64,000 bases of DNA from Dermacentor variabilis (taxonomy: Eukaryota > Arthropoda > Arachnida > Ixodida > Ixodidae), in the NCBI RefSeq assembly GCF_050947875.1, contig NC_134569.1:203788127-203852126 (forward strand), written 5' to 3'. Numbering within the stretch: position 1 is the first letter of the stretch; each line of letters opens with the position of its first letter. The notes below the pieces were generated by a model. It saw only the letters and a list, made by a program, of their open reading frames with translations. It searched no databases and was not told the DNA's origin. This document shows, one piece after another, positions 46,701-58,480 of this stretch. Both the position numbers and the translations under genes were made by a program.

Positions 46701-47389
46701 ACGAGACCACCGGGTTCACCCCATTCTTTCTTCTTCACGGACATGAGCCCACACTTCCTATAGATGTAGCACTAGGCGCGGAACGCGGTTTCGACTGCAC
46801 CCTGGACGCCAGGAAAGTGGCCCTCCGGCTGCAGCGTGCTCGCGAGCTAGTGACCGAACGGGAGAGGCGTCAGCAAGTAAAGAACAAACATAGTTACGAC
46901 GCTAAACGACGTAGTGCAGTCTACCATGCGGGGGACTTGGTGTATTTGTGGACTCCCTTCAGAGCTCGGGGAAAGACAACAAAACTCCTTCACCGGTACC
47001 ACGGGCCTTTCCGTCTTGTTAGGCGAATCGGCGAGGACAACTGGGAGGTAGTGGATAGAACTGGCAAAAAACGCGACGTTGTTAATGTTGCGCGCTTAAA
47101 ACCGTGCCACGTCAGACAGTGCTCGGATAATGACGACGCGGACGACGAGTCTGTTGACGGACATCGAGAGGAAGTGTGTGATCCAAGTGGTGCTGTGCGC
47201 GAGTGCGGTTCGCGTAGTGATTGTGTGTACAAGACAGAGACTTGTGAAAGAGTGCGCGTCGTAGGAGACTCGGATGATGTGACTGAACTTTACTCCGACT
47301 GGAAGACATTCCACAACGAGGCCGATCCGAGAACTATCACTGCTTACGACACGGACACTGATGTGTATCACAACGCAAGCGTATAACCT
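43718..47389 (+). CDS. pol: gypsy Pol polyprotein (protease, RT, RNase H, integrase), intact
   Basis: One frame of 1222 codons. The aspartic protease has DTGSS at residues 23-27. RT has FCVDFRRVNEVTKKDVHPLPRID and an active-site YLDD at 435-438, with a KNKKGVQSFLGICNYYRRFI connection after it. RNase H has TDACDYGIGAVL, catalytic D at 584. The integrase H2C2 finger starts near H790 and includes CPDCQ. The integrase core has D862, D922 and E958, with exactly 35 residues between the last two. A GPY/F-type YHGPFRLVRRIGEDNWEV lies near 1095. No chromodomain is evident, and the tail is acidic. It lies in the -1 frame relative to gag and is open upstream across the gag stop, so expression by a -1 frameshift is possible; ATG 43718 is only the first methionine. 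All catalytic residues that I can check are present. Confidence 0.93.
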
Positions 47390-47615
47390 TCATTGTTAAT
47401 TTTATTGTGTAGCGCGCGCGAATGAACTTTGTTTCTTGTCTTGTACATTTTGTTTCCATTTTGTCAAAACTTGTTTGTTTTATTTTACGTGATGCTAAAT
47501 CTTCCTTACGGATACTTCAGTTCTTTATATGAATCCCTAATGTGCGCGTTTATCTTCTTGAGCCATGTTTTATTTTGTAGTAATGATTTGTAACGAGTGG
47601 GACACTCTTTTTCGT
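47390..47615 (+). other. gypsy 3' noncoding region; no env
   Basis: About 225 bp of T-rich sequence between pol and the polypurine tract. No third open frame exists, so the element has no envelope-like gene. Confidence 0.8.
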
Positions 47616-47625
47616 AGGGGGGAGG
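47616..47625 (+). other. Polypurine tract
   Basis: AGGGGGGAGG lies immediately before the 3' LTR, the standard plus-strand primer site of LTR retrotransposons. Confidence 0.85.
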
Positions 47626-48295
47626 TGTCGCGAAGACAATGTAACGCGGCCTTCTTTGCTGTCTTTCGGGGAATTTTGTGGGGTCCTTGACGCGGGGCAA
47701 ACCTTTGTACCTCGACGGCGCCGCGGACAGTGCTGCCGCGCGGCCGCCGCCCCCGCCGCACCTGACGTCACACCTGCACATGTCGCGTCGTCTTCTCACG
47801 CTCGGCTGTCAAAGGCCAATTAGTTATGGTCAGAGTGCTTTTGTGTACGGAGTGTTGACGCGACCATTTCTTGACCCCTTGAACTCTGCCGCTTATTGGA
47901 TGATGTCGGCTTGCCTGATTGGTCGGAGTAACGAAGTAGCCCATTGGTGGAGAAAAGTGTCTCTTGGATGCTGGGGAAACTTATTTAAGGAATAGTTTGG
48001 GGTAGTTTAGGGTGAGCAAGTAGACCGCAGCAGGCACGGCGCAACTTCACCAGGGGAGACCAGGCCGGTCAGGCAGGCCGACGACGACGGGTATGACATC
48101 GTTTTGCTTGTAGATATTTTGTACAGTTTAAACTTAAGGTAAATACTAAGAGAATAAATCTAGTTGTTCAAATGCTACTCTCGTCGTCGTACCTGCGGAT
48201 TTGGACTTTCCCTGCCAGAGCTCATCCCCCTTCTTCTTCCGTCTCCCTGGTGAGTTGATGCGTCAGATATCTCACGGCTGCGTCACTTCGCTACA
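47626..48295 (+). repeat. 3' LTR (670 bp)
   Basis: Identical by eye to 37685-38354, with TATTTAAG at 47982-47989. The polypurine tract precedes it and the GCAC target duplication follows (48296-48299). Confidence 0.93.
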
Positions 48296-48515
48296 GCACA
48301 AACACATAACGTAGATATTATCAGCAGAAAGCTCCTGTCGTGCTGCTTCATAACAGCTTCGGTCAGCTAACTTGTACCAAGAACGTTCTCCTTATGGTGC
48401 CCGTCTTCATAGCCCGTTTACTTAGGGACATGGAGCTGTAGCTGGCTCCTCAAAATGACACTTGCACTCCAAAAGCCACGCTCGGTATAAGATTCGAGAA
48501 GCTTGAAACCAAAAG

Positions 48516-49793
48516 CCGAACTATGCGAATGTTTCACAATGAAATGTGTGCAATAAAGAAAGAACGAAAAGAAATCAATTGATAATAACAGTCCTAATCG
48601 AACGCACATGTTGTTATTAGACCGGGCAGACAATTCCGATTACGGCATTCCTGTAACATCAAAGTGGCCCAGCTAGAGCAACGTCGATTTCCAGCACCAT
48701 TCAACGAGCACCCGAAGATCCTCCGATGCTACGAAAACTGACGGGCGGCAACCACGATCGTCTGCGCTGAGTGCACAAAACGGAGATACAAACGCAAACA
48801 TGCGAGAGATGTGTGAAGAGACACGATTAGAGAAACGTGTCGGAACGAGCGAGGAGTACAATTTGCGGCACGCGAATTAAGCAGCACGCAAGAGCGCGGC
48901 GCATGCTGTTTACAACACGCGGAACACCGGATAGAGTGTGAAAGGTTCCCTCCCGACAGTCCCCAATTTGGCCCACTGAGCTCGAGTCTTTTCGTCCCTT
49001 GAACGGGTTACCGACCTCCCCAACCCTTCCCCTCCCAGCTCCTCTTGCGTCCTTCCACCCCACCTCCCCGACTTAAAGTTCCCCGTCGGACAAAACGGTG
49101 CAGCGGCCGCCTAAGGGCCGATTTACGCTCAAACCGCCCATCGCCGCACGCCGCACCGCATGCATGCGGTTCGTGAAAAACGGGCGGTCGTCGCGATCGG
49201 TCACAAAATTGCATTTACGCTGAAACCGCATGATGCGGCGCGGTTCGCATGCGCCCTCTGGTTGTCCAAATAGGTAACCAGCAACTGGCAACATGCATCA
49301 GTGAGTTGGCAGCCTCGTGTGCTGGCGACCAGCAATATTTCGCATCGTGCCAGGATATTGTTATTACGTTTGCTGTGTTATTAGTTATTTTTTTATTAGT
49401 TAGCTCGAGCGGTTCGAATGCGCCTGCATCCGCACTTCGGTTTGGGAACGCGACGTCTGTTGAAAGCTGGCAAACATTCGGCAGTGCGCAGAGCAACACT
49501 GTTCGAAGTCGGCAACTATCGCCAACAGCAGACGACACTGTCATATTTTTGTCGATGCAGGTTGAAGCTTTCGCGTCATGGTGAAAACGCGACTCTTGCA
49601 CTGTCATATTCTGTGCTGCATGTGTGGCATTGACGTGGTGACCCACCTTTGGAACACTGTGCAGTCGTCTTACCTGTGCCGCTTTTTTTATTATTTATTT
49701 ATTGCTACCGCGTAATGTTGCGACAACATACGTCACTATGTGCTCGGTTGTGTACGGCGCGATGGCGCACTTTTTGTAGCTGTGCTAGGGAAA
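48516..49793. other. Unassigned stretch between two gypsy elements
   Basis: No gene seen. At 49118-49240 the words ATTTACGCT(C/G)AAACCGC occur twice, about 92 bp apart, and are rich in CCGCAT/ATGCGG self-complementary words (GCACCGCATGCATGCGG), so a short foldback repeat is likely there. The 49250-49640 segment has open frames on both strands without motifs. Confidence 0.4.
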
Positions 49794-49798
49794 GCTTG

Positions 49799-50063
49799 TG
49801 TTGTGGAGAAGCGACGCACCATCGCCCCTCGGCTGGACGAAGCACCAGCGCGGAGAAACGGGAAGCGACCCCGTCCCGAGTCGAGTTCTGAGAATCCTCC
49901 GTCGCCCTCAGCGTCTCGGCTACCGGACAGGGACCGAGAGTTTGCTTCCTCGAACACATGCAGCTCTCGCCTACGTCTTTTGGAGAAAATAAACGCAGTC
50001 TGTTTTCTGCCACCAACCGATGCGCACTCCTTTCACGGATGGGGCCAGACCCCGTACGTAACA
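49799..50063 (+). repeat. 5' LTR of the old gypsy element (265 bp)
   Basis: It shares CCTCGGCTGGAC, GAGTCGAGTTC, CCCTCAGCGTCTCGG, GACAGGGACCGAGAGTTTGC and ACGGATGGGGCCAGACC with the 3' LTR. An AATAAA-type signal (AAAATAAACG) lies near 49986. Directly after it, TGGCGATGAGGCAGG is the probable primer-binding region. Confidence 0.85.
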
Positions 50064-50118
50064 CTGGCGATGAGGCAGGAGTTGCGAAGCGGATCTATAA
50101 GTTTTCAAAGTTAAGGCC

Positions 50119-50886
50119 ATGGCTACAGGACGAATGCACGGCGCTGTCGAGCCTTTCTCGGCCAAATCATGGGAATCGTGGATCCAGCGCCTCGACTTTT
50201 ACTTCGTGGGAGCGACGTCAGCGAAGAAGCGGGCACTTCTCCTCACGCTTTGTGGAGCCGACACTTTCGAACACCGTGTGCGCGCTGATATACGCCGAAG
50301 ATCCCGGCAGAAGTCAACTTAAATGATTTAGTGACACTTCTTAGGCGGTACTTCGACACCAGGACATCCGAGCTTTAGAGCCGGTACGTGTTTCAAAGAC
50401 CCGACCAACGGCCAGACGAGTCGATCAGCAGCTAAGCTGCGGCCCTCGGAACGTTGACAGCCGACTGCAACTTCGGAGCGCTGCCTTCGTCTACAATAGC
50501 GACGACGTCACCTGTAACCCAAACGACCGCTTCAGCGGCGAACCCAAATATGCCGCCCCAAGATGTTATGCTGCGGGACAAGTTCGTCCGCGGCGTCTGC
50601 TCTGACGAACGTCTTCCGCAGACACTGTTCGCAGAAAAAGCCTGACATTTCAATGCGCTGTGGACTTAGCCTTGTCAGCGGAAAGTGCGTCAAGGCATCA
50701 GCGAGATATCAAGGGAGTGGCAAACTCGGAGGAAATGAACAGGACGTCGCAAATCAAGCCAGGAGGCAAGCATACGTCAGCGTGAAATTGCTATCGATGC
50801 GACGGCTTGCACGACCCTGAAACATGCAAATTCAAGACAGCCGAGTGCTGTTTCTGCTCCAAGGAAGGTCACATCGAGCATGCCTG
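50119..50886 (+). pseudogene. gag: Decayed gag with two zinc knuckles
   Basis: A capsid-like start (MHGAVEPFSAKSWESWIQRL, then FDFYFVGA-type sequence) breaks near 50322. The 3' part at 50789-50886 encodes two knuckles, CX2CX3HX4C and CX2CX4HX4C, followed by a lysine run. The first has one residue fewer than usual before the histidine. Several stops and shifts separate the pieces. Confidence 0.7.
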
Positions 50887-51061
50887 CATCTCAAAGAAAA
50901 AGAAAAACACGGAACCACGCTCTGACAATTAACAGCTATGGGCACACAGTGTCAAACCACCACCTGTCAGCAAATCCTGCTGCAAGCTGCACACAGATAG
51001 TGTACGTACACACTGCCCCAAGTTGCTCGTGGACTTGATAGTGGAGGGAAAGCCAGTCCAG

Positions 51062-53300
51062 TCTTAGGTGGACACAGGTACAGCATGCTCCCTGATAAGC
51101 GAAGACACGGACTACAGAAGGTGGAAGAAAAACACTCCGTGGCTTTCATGCGAGCCGCTCGATTTGTGCACATGGTCAGGTAAACAATTACACGTCCTGG
51201 GCTCCACACAAGTTCATGTGATGTTGAGATCAAAGGACTATCTGCTGTCGTTGTTGGTTATGACGGGCACCGGGTGCAGCCTCCGAGGCAGAGATTGGTT
51301 TTTGGCACTTCAAATTCAGGTGAAGGGGATCAACCACGTTGGAGAGCCAGCACTAGAAATTACAGAGGTCATGGGATGACACCCAGATGTCTTCAAGGAA
51401 GGCATTGGAAGCTATACAGGTCCTTTAGTTCACCTGGAACTCGAAGACGGTGCGACAGCAATGTTTTGCAAGGCTCGTCCGATTTCAGTGGCGCTGCAGG
51501 CGCTTATGGAACATAAGCTTGGCCATCTACAGCGCCAAGGCATCCTAAAACCAACGCAGCATACCAAATGGGCAACCCCATTGGTACTTGTTCAGAAGAC
51601 CGACGGTACACTCAATGTCTGTGGTGACTACAGGAGTACTGTTAAAACTGTTACTGTTAATGCAGCAGCAAAGAAGGCATCTTACCCGCTACCAACTATA
51701 GATGAAGCGTTTGCAAACCTGCATGGTGGAACCCTCTTCTCAATGTTGGATCTTTATCAAGCATATCAACAACTGAAAGTTGATGAAAAAAGAGCAGCAC
51801 TGCTCACAGTGAACACCACAAAACGACTATTCAGGGTGGAATGCCTCCCGTTCTGAATTTCCGCTGCACCAGCTATCTTCCAGTGCGTGAGGGAGACAAA
51901 GATACCTGGAATTCCAGGGGTGAGTGTTCCCCTTGACGACATCATTGTCAACAGGAATAGTGCAAATGAGCACGCACAGTGTCTGAATCAGGTTCTGTCG
52001 AGACTGAGAAAGGCTTACGCCTCAAGAAAGGAAAGTGCAGGTTCGGAATTACGTCAGTTTAGTTTCTGAGACATCGAATTGATTTGCAATGGTGTTTGCA
52101 ACACCGAGAAAAAGTTTGAGGCTATACTTCAAGCACCCAAACCATCTGACTTTTCTGGGCCTTATTTCATCTGATGACTGCGTTTTGGAGAACAGAGCAA
52201 TGGTCGTGGTGGAATTGTATAGGCTCCTAGAGAAAAACACGCACTGGAAGTGGAAGAGCAAGGATCAAGCCGATTTCGAGGCACTTAAGGAGATGATTCA
52301 TGCATCTACAGTGCTCGCTCACTACGACGGGACGAATCCCCTTCTTATGTCTGTGGACGCATCGCCGTACGGCGTTGATGCCGTCCTCGCTCGGGAAGAT
52401 GCTATTTGCCAAGAGGCGCCCATTGCATTCAGTTCATGAACACTGGGAAGTGCCGAAAAGAGCTACTTTCAGCTCAACAAAGAAAGTGCAGCAGTAATCT
52501 ACAGCATCAGTCATTTCCATAAGTACATAGCTGGCCGGCATGTGACCATAACAGATCACCAGGAACCAAGGATTGATTGTAATCGTGAGTGAAACAAAGC
52601 AAGTACCCCAGGCCTTTTCATCAAGGATTACGCAATGGTGCAATGTACGATTACAAGTTGCTGTACAGGCCTGGCCTACTGCACCAAAATGCGGACACTC
52701 TAAGCTGACTTCCACTACCGGCACAAGATAAACCTTATCCCCTAAGAGACGTGCTCATGTTGGCTACCATTCCCAGCTTTGAGCTTTCACCGCGTCAACT
52801 AGCACGAATGACTCGAGAAGACTCAGTTCTGTCCCAAGTGCTGGAGGCTGTTTCAAATGGTGAAGTTCATAAACTGCCAAAAGAACAGTTTTCATCGTGC
52901 CGGAAACTGAAGACTGAGCTTTCAGCGCAGGAAGGGTGCCTTGTTAGAGGCTTCCGAATGGAAACTCCAACAAAGGCAAGAAACTACCTTCTTAAACTCG
53001 CACCTGCAAACCACCATATAATTGTGGTCATGAAGGCATGTGCATGAAGGTACTTTTGTTGGGCAGGCATTGACTTTTGTTGGGCAGGCAGGCATAACAG
53101 GCCATCCTTCGTTTCAGTAGAAGTTGAGAGCTTCCTAAAGAAGAATGGGGTGGTCCATGTAACAAGCACACCGTACCATCCTACAGCAAATGGCCAAGCA
53201 GAAAGGATGGCTTTTGAAACAAAACGAGCATTAGCCAAAAACAAGGACGAAACATTCGCGTGTAGGCTGGCCCACTTTTTCTAAATCAACACACCACTAT
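51062..53300 (+). pseudogene. pol: Decayed pol: protease, RT, RNase H, partial integrase
   Basis: The protease has DTGTACSLIS (about 51070-51100) directly after a TAG. RT has LQRQGILKPTQHTKWATPLV, then YPLPTIDEAFANLHGG and FSMLDLYQAYQQL (51500-51780), with a stop at about 51855 and a degraded PLDDIIV active site near 51935. RNase H has SVDASPYGVDAVL (52350-52390). The integrase retains only a late core piece, TSTPYHPTANGQAERM (about 53160-53210). The H2C2 finger and first catalytic region are deleted around 53040-53095, where TTTTGTTGGGCAGGCA is tandemly repeated at the junction. Nonfunctional. Confidence 0.8.
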
Positions 53301-53857
53301 CTACACATCAACAGGTGAAATGTCAGCTGCACTTGTGTTTGGGCATGAGCTGCATACAGCTCTCACGTGCATTCAGCCCCAAGCAAAAGCGAACAAAATC
53401 CATACCAACTGCAACAGGGACACAAAGTCGAGAGTACTCGCTGTAGGACAAGCAGTTTTCTTTTGAAACTTCGGATGGAATCTGATCTGGACAGAGGGAA
53501 CGGTTTTGGAAAAGCTAGTCCACAGATTGTGGCTCATTAAAGGCCCCAACAGGTTGGTGCGATGACAATGTGACCACATCAAGCCTGGTATTTTGAGACA
53601 CCCCACAGAAGATTCGGCGACACAGGATAAGGGCTGTACGCTAACCGCGAGCAGTGTCCCGCTCCCATTTATGCTTGGGATAAAAGCAGATAACTCCACG
53701 TCGTCAGAGGCCACTCTCTCAGGAATGCTGGAGCCTTCGCAATCATCGGTGACCAAGCCAGAGATTGGCACTGCCCCTGAGACCGTGCCAAACACAACTG
53801 CAGAGTCATGCCCGCAGCGGGAACGACACCCTCCGGATCACTACGGCGACTCCATCT

Positions 53858-53872
53858 GAGAAGGGAGGCAAG
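53858..53872 (+). other. Polypurine tract of the old gypsy element
   Basis: The purine-rich GAGAAGGGAGGCAAG immediately precedes the 3' LTR, with one pyrimidine. Confidence 0.65.
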
Positions 53873-54138
53873 TGTTTTGTACAAGCGATGCACCACCACT
53901 CCTCGGCTGGACAAGGCACCAGTGCAGACGAAACAGGAAGCCACCCCGCCCCGAGTCGAGTTCCAAGAATTCTCCATCACCCTCAGCGTCTCGGCCACTA
54001 GACAGGGACCGAGAGTTTGCCCCCTCGAACACATGCGGCTCTTTTCTGCATCCGTTGTAGAGAATAAACTCGGTCTGTTTTCTGCCACCAACCAATGCGA
54101 ATTCCTTTCACGGATGGGGCCAGACCCTGTACGTAACA
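53873..54138 (+). repeat. 3' LTR of the old gypsy element (266 bp)
   Basis: It begins TGTTTTGTAC and ends ACGTAACA. AATAAA lies near 54064. It diverges from the 5' LTR at many sites, including transitions at CpG positions. Followed by the GCTTG duplication. Confidence 0.85.
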
Positions 54139-54143
54139 GCTTG

Positions 54144-57075
54144 GAAGAACACGCATACACGAACACACAGGTGTATCTAAGCCAATGAGCAAGGGATCTG
54201 TCACAGCAACAGCGTAGCACGCTGAAGCACCGCAGCATTATCTATTAACATACTCCTATACAGATGTTCTATTATCACGGAATACAGCTGTGTTGATTGA
54301 CAAGTCACTTCATCATCGAGCACGCATGTGAATCATCAACAGTGGCTTGTTGATTTAGTTGCACTTTGCTGCTGAGGTCTCTTTAGTAGCTGTCAAGTTA
54401 ATAGTGAGCTTACAATTGCTTACATGATGTAATATGGCATTGCACTTCTGAACAATGATGTTACACCGAACGAACGCACAGGGGCGCACAGAGCTAGCAT
54501 TTGTTAAATCTATGTTACATCATTATTTCAAAGTGCACTGCCATGTTAAGTCATGACTAAACAACTAGCCATCAGTACGTCTTGAGCAATTGATTACAAT
54601 TATGACATACATAAAAGTGATATGTACATATCACAGTTACTTCTTCAGGCAGAGATGCTTGTCAGATATGTTTTCAAGAGAAGAATGTTTGCATGAAAAC
54701 AAATATTAATTCATATGGCTGAAAAGACACCACATATAGGCGTGAATTCACCTAATGTTTACATTTCTTGTTGGTGCTAAAAATGTCCCTGCAAATAGAA
54801 GTAGTGTTATGTAATTCATGCCTTAAGAGATGAGAGAGGTTTACGGGGACACACAAGGCAGCAATGCCCATGCATAAAGGCCTGGGTGGCCAATCTGCTG
54901 CCCCTTCACTATTTATCCATACTTCTATCAGCATTTAAACAATGTACAGCTTGTGGTCAAAGTGAATACAGGCATGCTTGCTCTCTCAGCAATGGCGACA
55001 ATCAAGGATGATTGCCTTGAGACCGTTTGCTGCTGTCAACATCATTCATGCATGCATTCTCTTTTTATTCTTTTCCCTAGACAAAAAAGAAGCTTGCACA
55101 GTCAGTGAGCTATAGCAAAGTAATGTTACTTGATTGCGTTGGGCTTGGCCCAAACGTCATTCATGTAGTGACAACCTAGCTAGCTGATGCACAGCCACAT
55201 TAAAAAGAAAGAGAAGTGCATAGGCTAACAAACAGGTGCACAGTACGTGTACTTCATCTCAAAGCAAAGCAAGATTATCAAGCGACTATATAGAGATCTA
55301 GATTAAGGGGACGCAAGCATTGAGGCCCCCTAGTACTTCGAGCCTCAACGATTGCATCCCCCTGATCTAAAACTCTCCAATAAGCATTGCAATGAGTGCA
55401 AGGATCTTGCATGCAAAATGGTTGACTTAGTAAGTCATTTTATATTTGCCTTTCTGAATCAGTAACAGCTTAAACAGGTACATGACATTGAAATGAAATG
55501 CTGGCTCATATGGTGCACAAGACACAAGTAGGGGAGAACATTTGCCATGCCTGCTGTAACACCGATTCCAACACTCAGTAGCTTCTGGGCAATGAATGCA
55601 CGTTCATTGTGTCAGGGCAACTTGCACCTTCCCCTAATGAAAGAACAGAATGTCTGCATTGTAGACATTAGTTAATTAGCAGCATGTGCGGGGCAGCACA
55701 AGAAAGTAAGGGAATGTTTGTTGCCATTTTTTATTTTCATAACCAACAGACAGTTTCTTGGGTGGAGCTTTATGATGAATTCATATTATGTTCTGTGTAA
55801 ATCTGTAATGTGGGCATGTTCTATTATGCAATCACTTCATAAGTAGTCAAATGAATGCAGATAGCCCCATAAACACTGTGAAACGGAACGCAGAAATTTC
55901 CAGTTAAGAAGCCATAGTAACTCACACTCTGTGCTGAACATAAAATAGAAAAAATGCATAGTGGCAAATTGGGTGCACATTCTCATCTGCCATACAAATC
56001 CATATATTACAAGTAATCTTTTACTCGTTCTCGTATTGCTTACAGTTGCACGAACCTTACTGCAGCATCCTCTGTGGAGTAAAATAATCTTGCCAGTCAC
56101 AGCTACTTGTTCACTCTATTAACATATATTAGCCCCCAGGCTCTCCTGTATCCCTTCATGCATGCTACAATACCATGGCTGTGCTCAATCACCTCTTTCC
56201 ATTCCACTGAAATGAAGATGGCATATATTTGTTACCAAAATATGCTGTAAAGCATAACTGTTCATCATTCTTTAAGCCTCTGAGAAGCAAGGATGGATGT
56301 TCAGCCTTGCTATTGTGGGATTTCATAGGTTCTAACCCACCGTCGTATTTCTAAACAAACAATGATGAAATTATATAATCAAGCCATACCATCAGTACAA
56401 CTGAGGTATTGCTTCCCCAGGGAGTCTCACTGCTACCCCAATTTCGTAAATACTTAGACATGTTAACAACCTAGACATGCTGAATTTAACTTCACAGCCT
56501 GTGTTTTAACACGACAAATAAACCAGAATAACCCAACAGCCCTTATATCATTCTCTTAATCACTTGAAATACTAACTAGCACAAGGCATTATAGTCATAT
56601 TATATTCTGTTTGTATGTTTGGTGAATTGCACAAATAATTTTTGTCGCCCCTACAGCCTAGCTGATGCTGCCTTTCTTTATAACAATTAAGCAACAACCT
56701 TACTTGGTGCATTGCGGTGAGAACTATAACTAGCTTCACAGTAGCACTGCATATGTACCCTCACACCACACCGTAGACATGCTTCTATAGATGCTATAGG
56801 CTGGCCACAATCAGCATAATTTTGAAATCTAGATGAACAGGGTGCGAATTCATGTGTATCAAATAAATGTCTGTTCCATTGAGAGGCTGTGTATTTGTGT
56901 GCAACATAGTTAATTCACTATACTTATGGTAGAAGAACAGAATACACAGAACAACAAAATCAAGTTCTCTCTGAAAAGCTTCTTTTTGCCACTATTATAT
57001 GCAGCAAAGTAAGACTTCAGAAAGCGCAAATATGGCTTAGAACGACAGAAAGCCGAGCTAGTTGGTAAGGATTCA
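54144..57075. other. AT-rich stretch, no gene seen
   Basis: Low-complexity, AT-rich sequence without domains, RNA genes or repeat boundaries that I can define. It could be intronic or intergenic. Confidence 0.45.
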
Positions 57076-57189
57076 TTATGCAAAAAAGAGGTGAGGTGTG
57101 CAGACAGGAAACAAGAGTAGAGAAGTCCACTTCTCTTGTGTCCTACTCTACTCTTGTGTCCTGCCTGCATGCCTCATCTCTTTTTTGCA
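57076..57189. repeat. Long imperfect hairpin (about 46-bp arms)
   Basis: Left arm ATGCAAAAAAGAGGTGAGG... (57076-57121) pairs with the right arm ending CCTCATCTCTTTTTTGCAT (57145-57189) with about six mismatches. The ACAAGAGTAGAGAAGT segment is repeated and inverted in the loop (ACTTCTCTTGTGTCC). An upstream GCCGAGCTAGTTGGTAAGG phrase precedes it. I associate this arrangement with Penelope-like element termini in ticks, as recollection only. Confidence 0.75.
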
Positions 57190-58480
57190 TCACAAATATG
57201 GCTTCGGGGCCTCTTCATGCATTGTGAGGTGGGCGAATGTTAATTTTTTTCAAACAGAAATTGAACAAAAATAGTAAGTGTTAAATATTGAATAGTGACA
57301 CGACGACGTGAGTACTTGTAGTCGCAATATTTATTTCCGTATATTTAGGTACTACATCTTAACCAACTAGTGCGAAATAGAGCTAACTATTGGGGACAAA
57401 GGATAAGGTTTAAATGCAAGGCTACTAATCTTATATAAAAAAAAATACTTGAATAGTGTATCAAAAACTTTAGAGCCTCTTTGCAAAGAAGCTTTCCAAG
57501 AAATAATGGCTGCTGTATGAAGAGCTTCCAAAAATGCAATATAAATTGTTTCCAAAAAAACATGAAAGTTGTAGAAAAAACAAACATAATGAAGGGCCAA
57601 TGTTTTGCGGACACATGTAAAAGGACTTGTTGCAAGGAAAACAGCAGAGACTTTTCACATAAAAGATAAATCTGCTAGATCGAGATGGGTGCTTGGCTTT
57701 AGGCAAAAAAAAAAGCCTATGGAAAAGTTTTGTGCCAATATGGCTAAAAGATACATTCGTTACCGTGCTTGCCTTCGGAAGGCTGCATAGGCTTGTTCAC
57801 ATGCAAGTACTTGTCAGATATTCCTTGTTAAAAAACTTCCAATTTATATATTGACACAAAAGCCTGCTCTGATCACGGAAAAAGAATAGAACTGTCATAT
57901 AGTATACATAACATTTAGAACATCAGGGTACTATTTCTCACATTACACAAATACTCGTGAAAGACAAAACTGCAAGAAACAGCATAACACTGGCATAATC
58001 CGTAACTGATTATGTCAGTGAGTTTCCCATTTCATGTGGCCAAGTTGCATAGGGCAGATGGGATGTGACATCTTTGATTCGGAGATGCGTTATTGTATCT
58101 GAGTACAAGTTTTATACAATTGATCATTCTGGGAGTAAAGAAATAACAGGCATTGATTACCAGTATGTCATCATGTCACTTCTATCTGAAAAGTGACTAT
58201 CATTTCAAGTCAAAGTTGCATTGAGCACCATGTTTACGTGCCCGTATATGTGTATCCCATGAACCGTTGCTTTAAGTTATGGCCAGTGTCATGTCATTCC
58301 TGTATGTAAATGTGGGTTTGCACTATACAACTATAAAATTTTTGATCAGCATCCTAGTACATTTCCTTGAATTTGCACCACAGGCTTTCTGTCGCAACAC
58401 CCTCTTCGCACCCATGATAAATGCTGCAGTCAGTAAAATAGAGCTTTAGATTATTTCCTAAACTGCTTTCATTCCAGCAA
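57190..58480. other. AT-rich stretch, no gene seen
   Basis: No domains or RNA genes. Short open frames overlap on both strands. Confidence 0.45.

Larger units (their letters stand above)
37685..48295 (+). mobile_element. Ty3/gypsy retrotransposon interrupted by a LINE in its 5' LTR region
   Basis: The outer boundaries are TG...CA LTR ends flanked by the 4-bp duplication GCAC (37681-37684 and 48296-48299). The parts in order are: complete LTR (37685-38354), copy of 3' flanking DNA (38355-38574), LINE (38575-42344), last 247 bp of an LTR (42345-42591), internal region with gag and pol (42592-47615), polypurine tract (47616-47625) and 3' LTR (47626-48295). The two 670-bp LTRs show no difference by eye and pol is uninterrupted, so insertion is recent. 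Transcription from the first LTR would now have to cross the LINE, so this copy is probably not mobile as it stands. Confidence 0.85.
49799..54138 (+). mobile_element. Old, decayed Ty3/gypsy element with a 5-bp target duplication
   Basis: LTRs 49799-50063 and 53873-54138 start TGTT and end TAACA. They are flanked by GCTTG on both sides (49794-49798 and 54139-54143). The body of about 3.8 kb holds gag zinc knuckles, protease, RT, RNase H and a truncated integrase in the usual gypsy order, all in shifting frames with stops. The LTRs differ at many positions, so the insertion is much older than the element at 37685-48295. Its LTRs and internal wording differ from that element, so it is another family. 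Confidence 0.85.

Noticed and set aside
47390..47615. Envelope gene making the gypsy element retrovirus-like
   Set aside because: Only about 225 bp separate pol from the polypurine tract, with no open frame.
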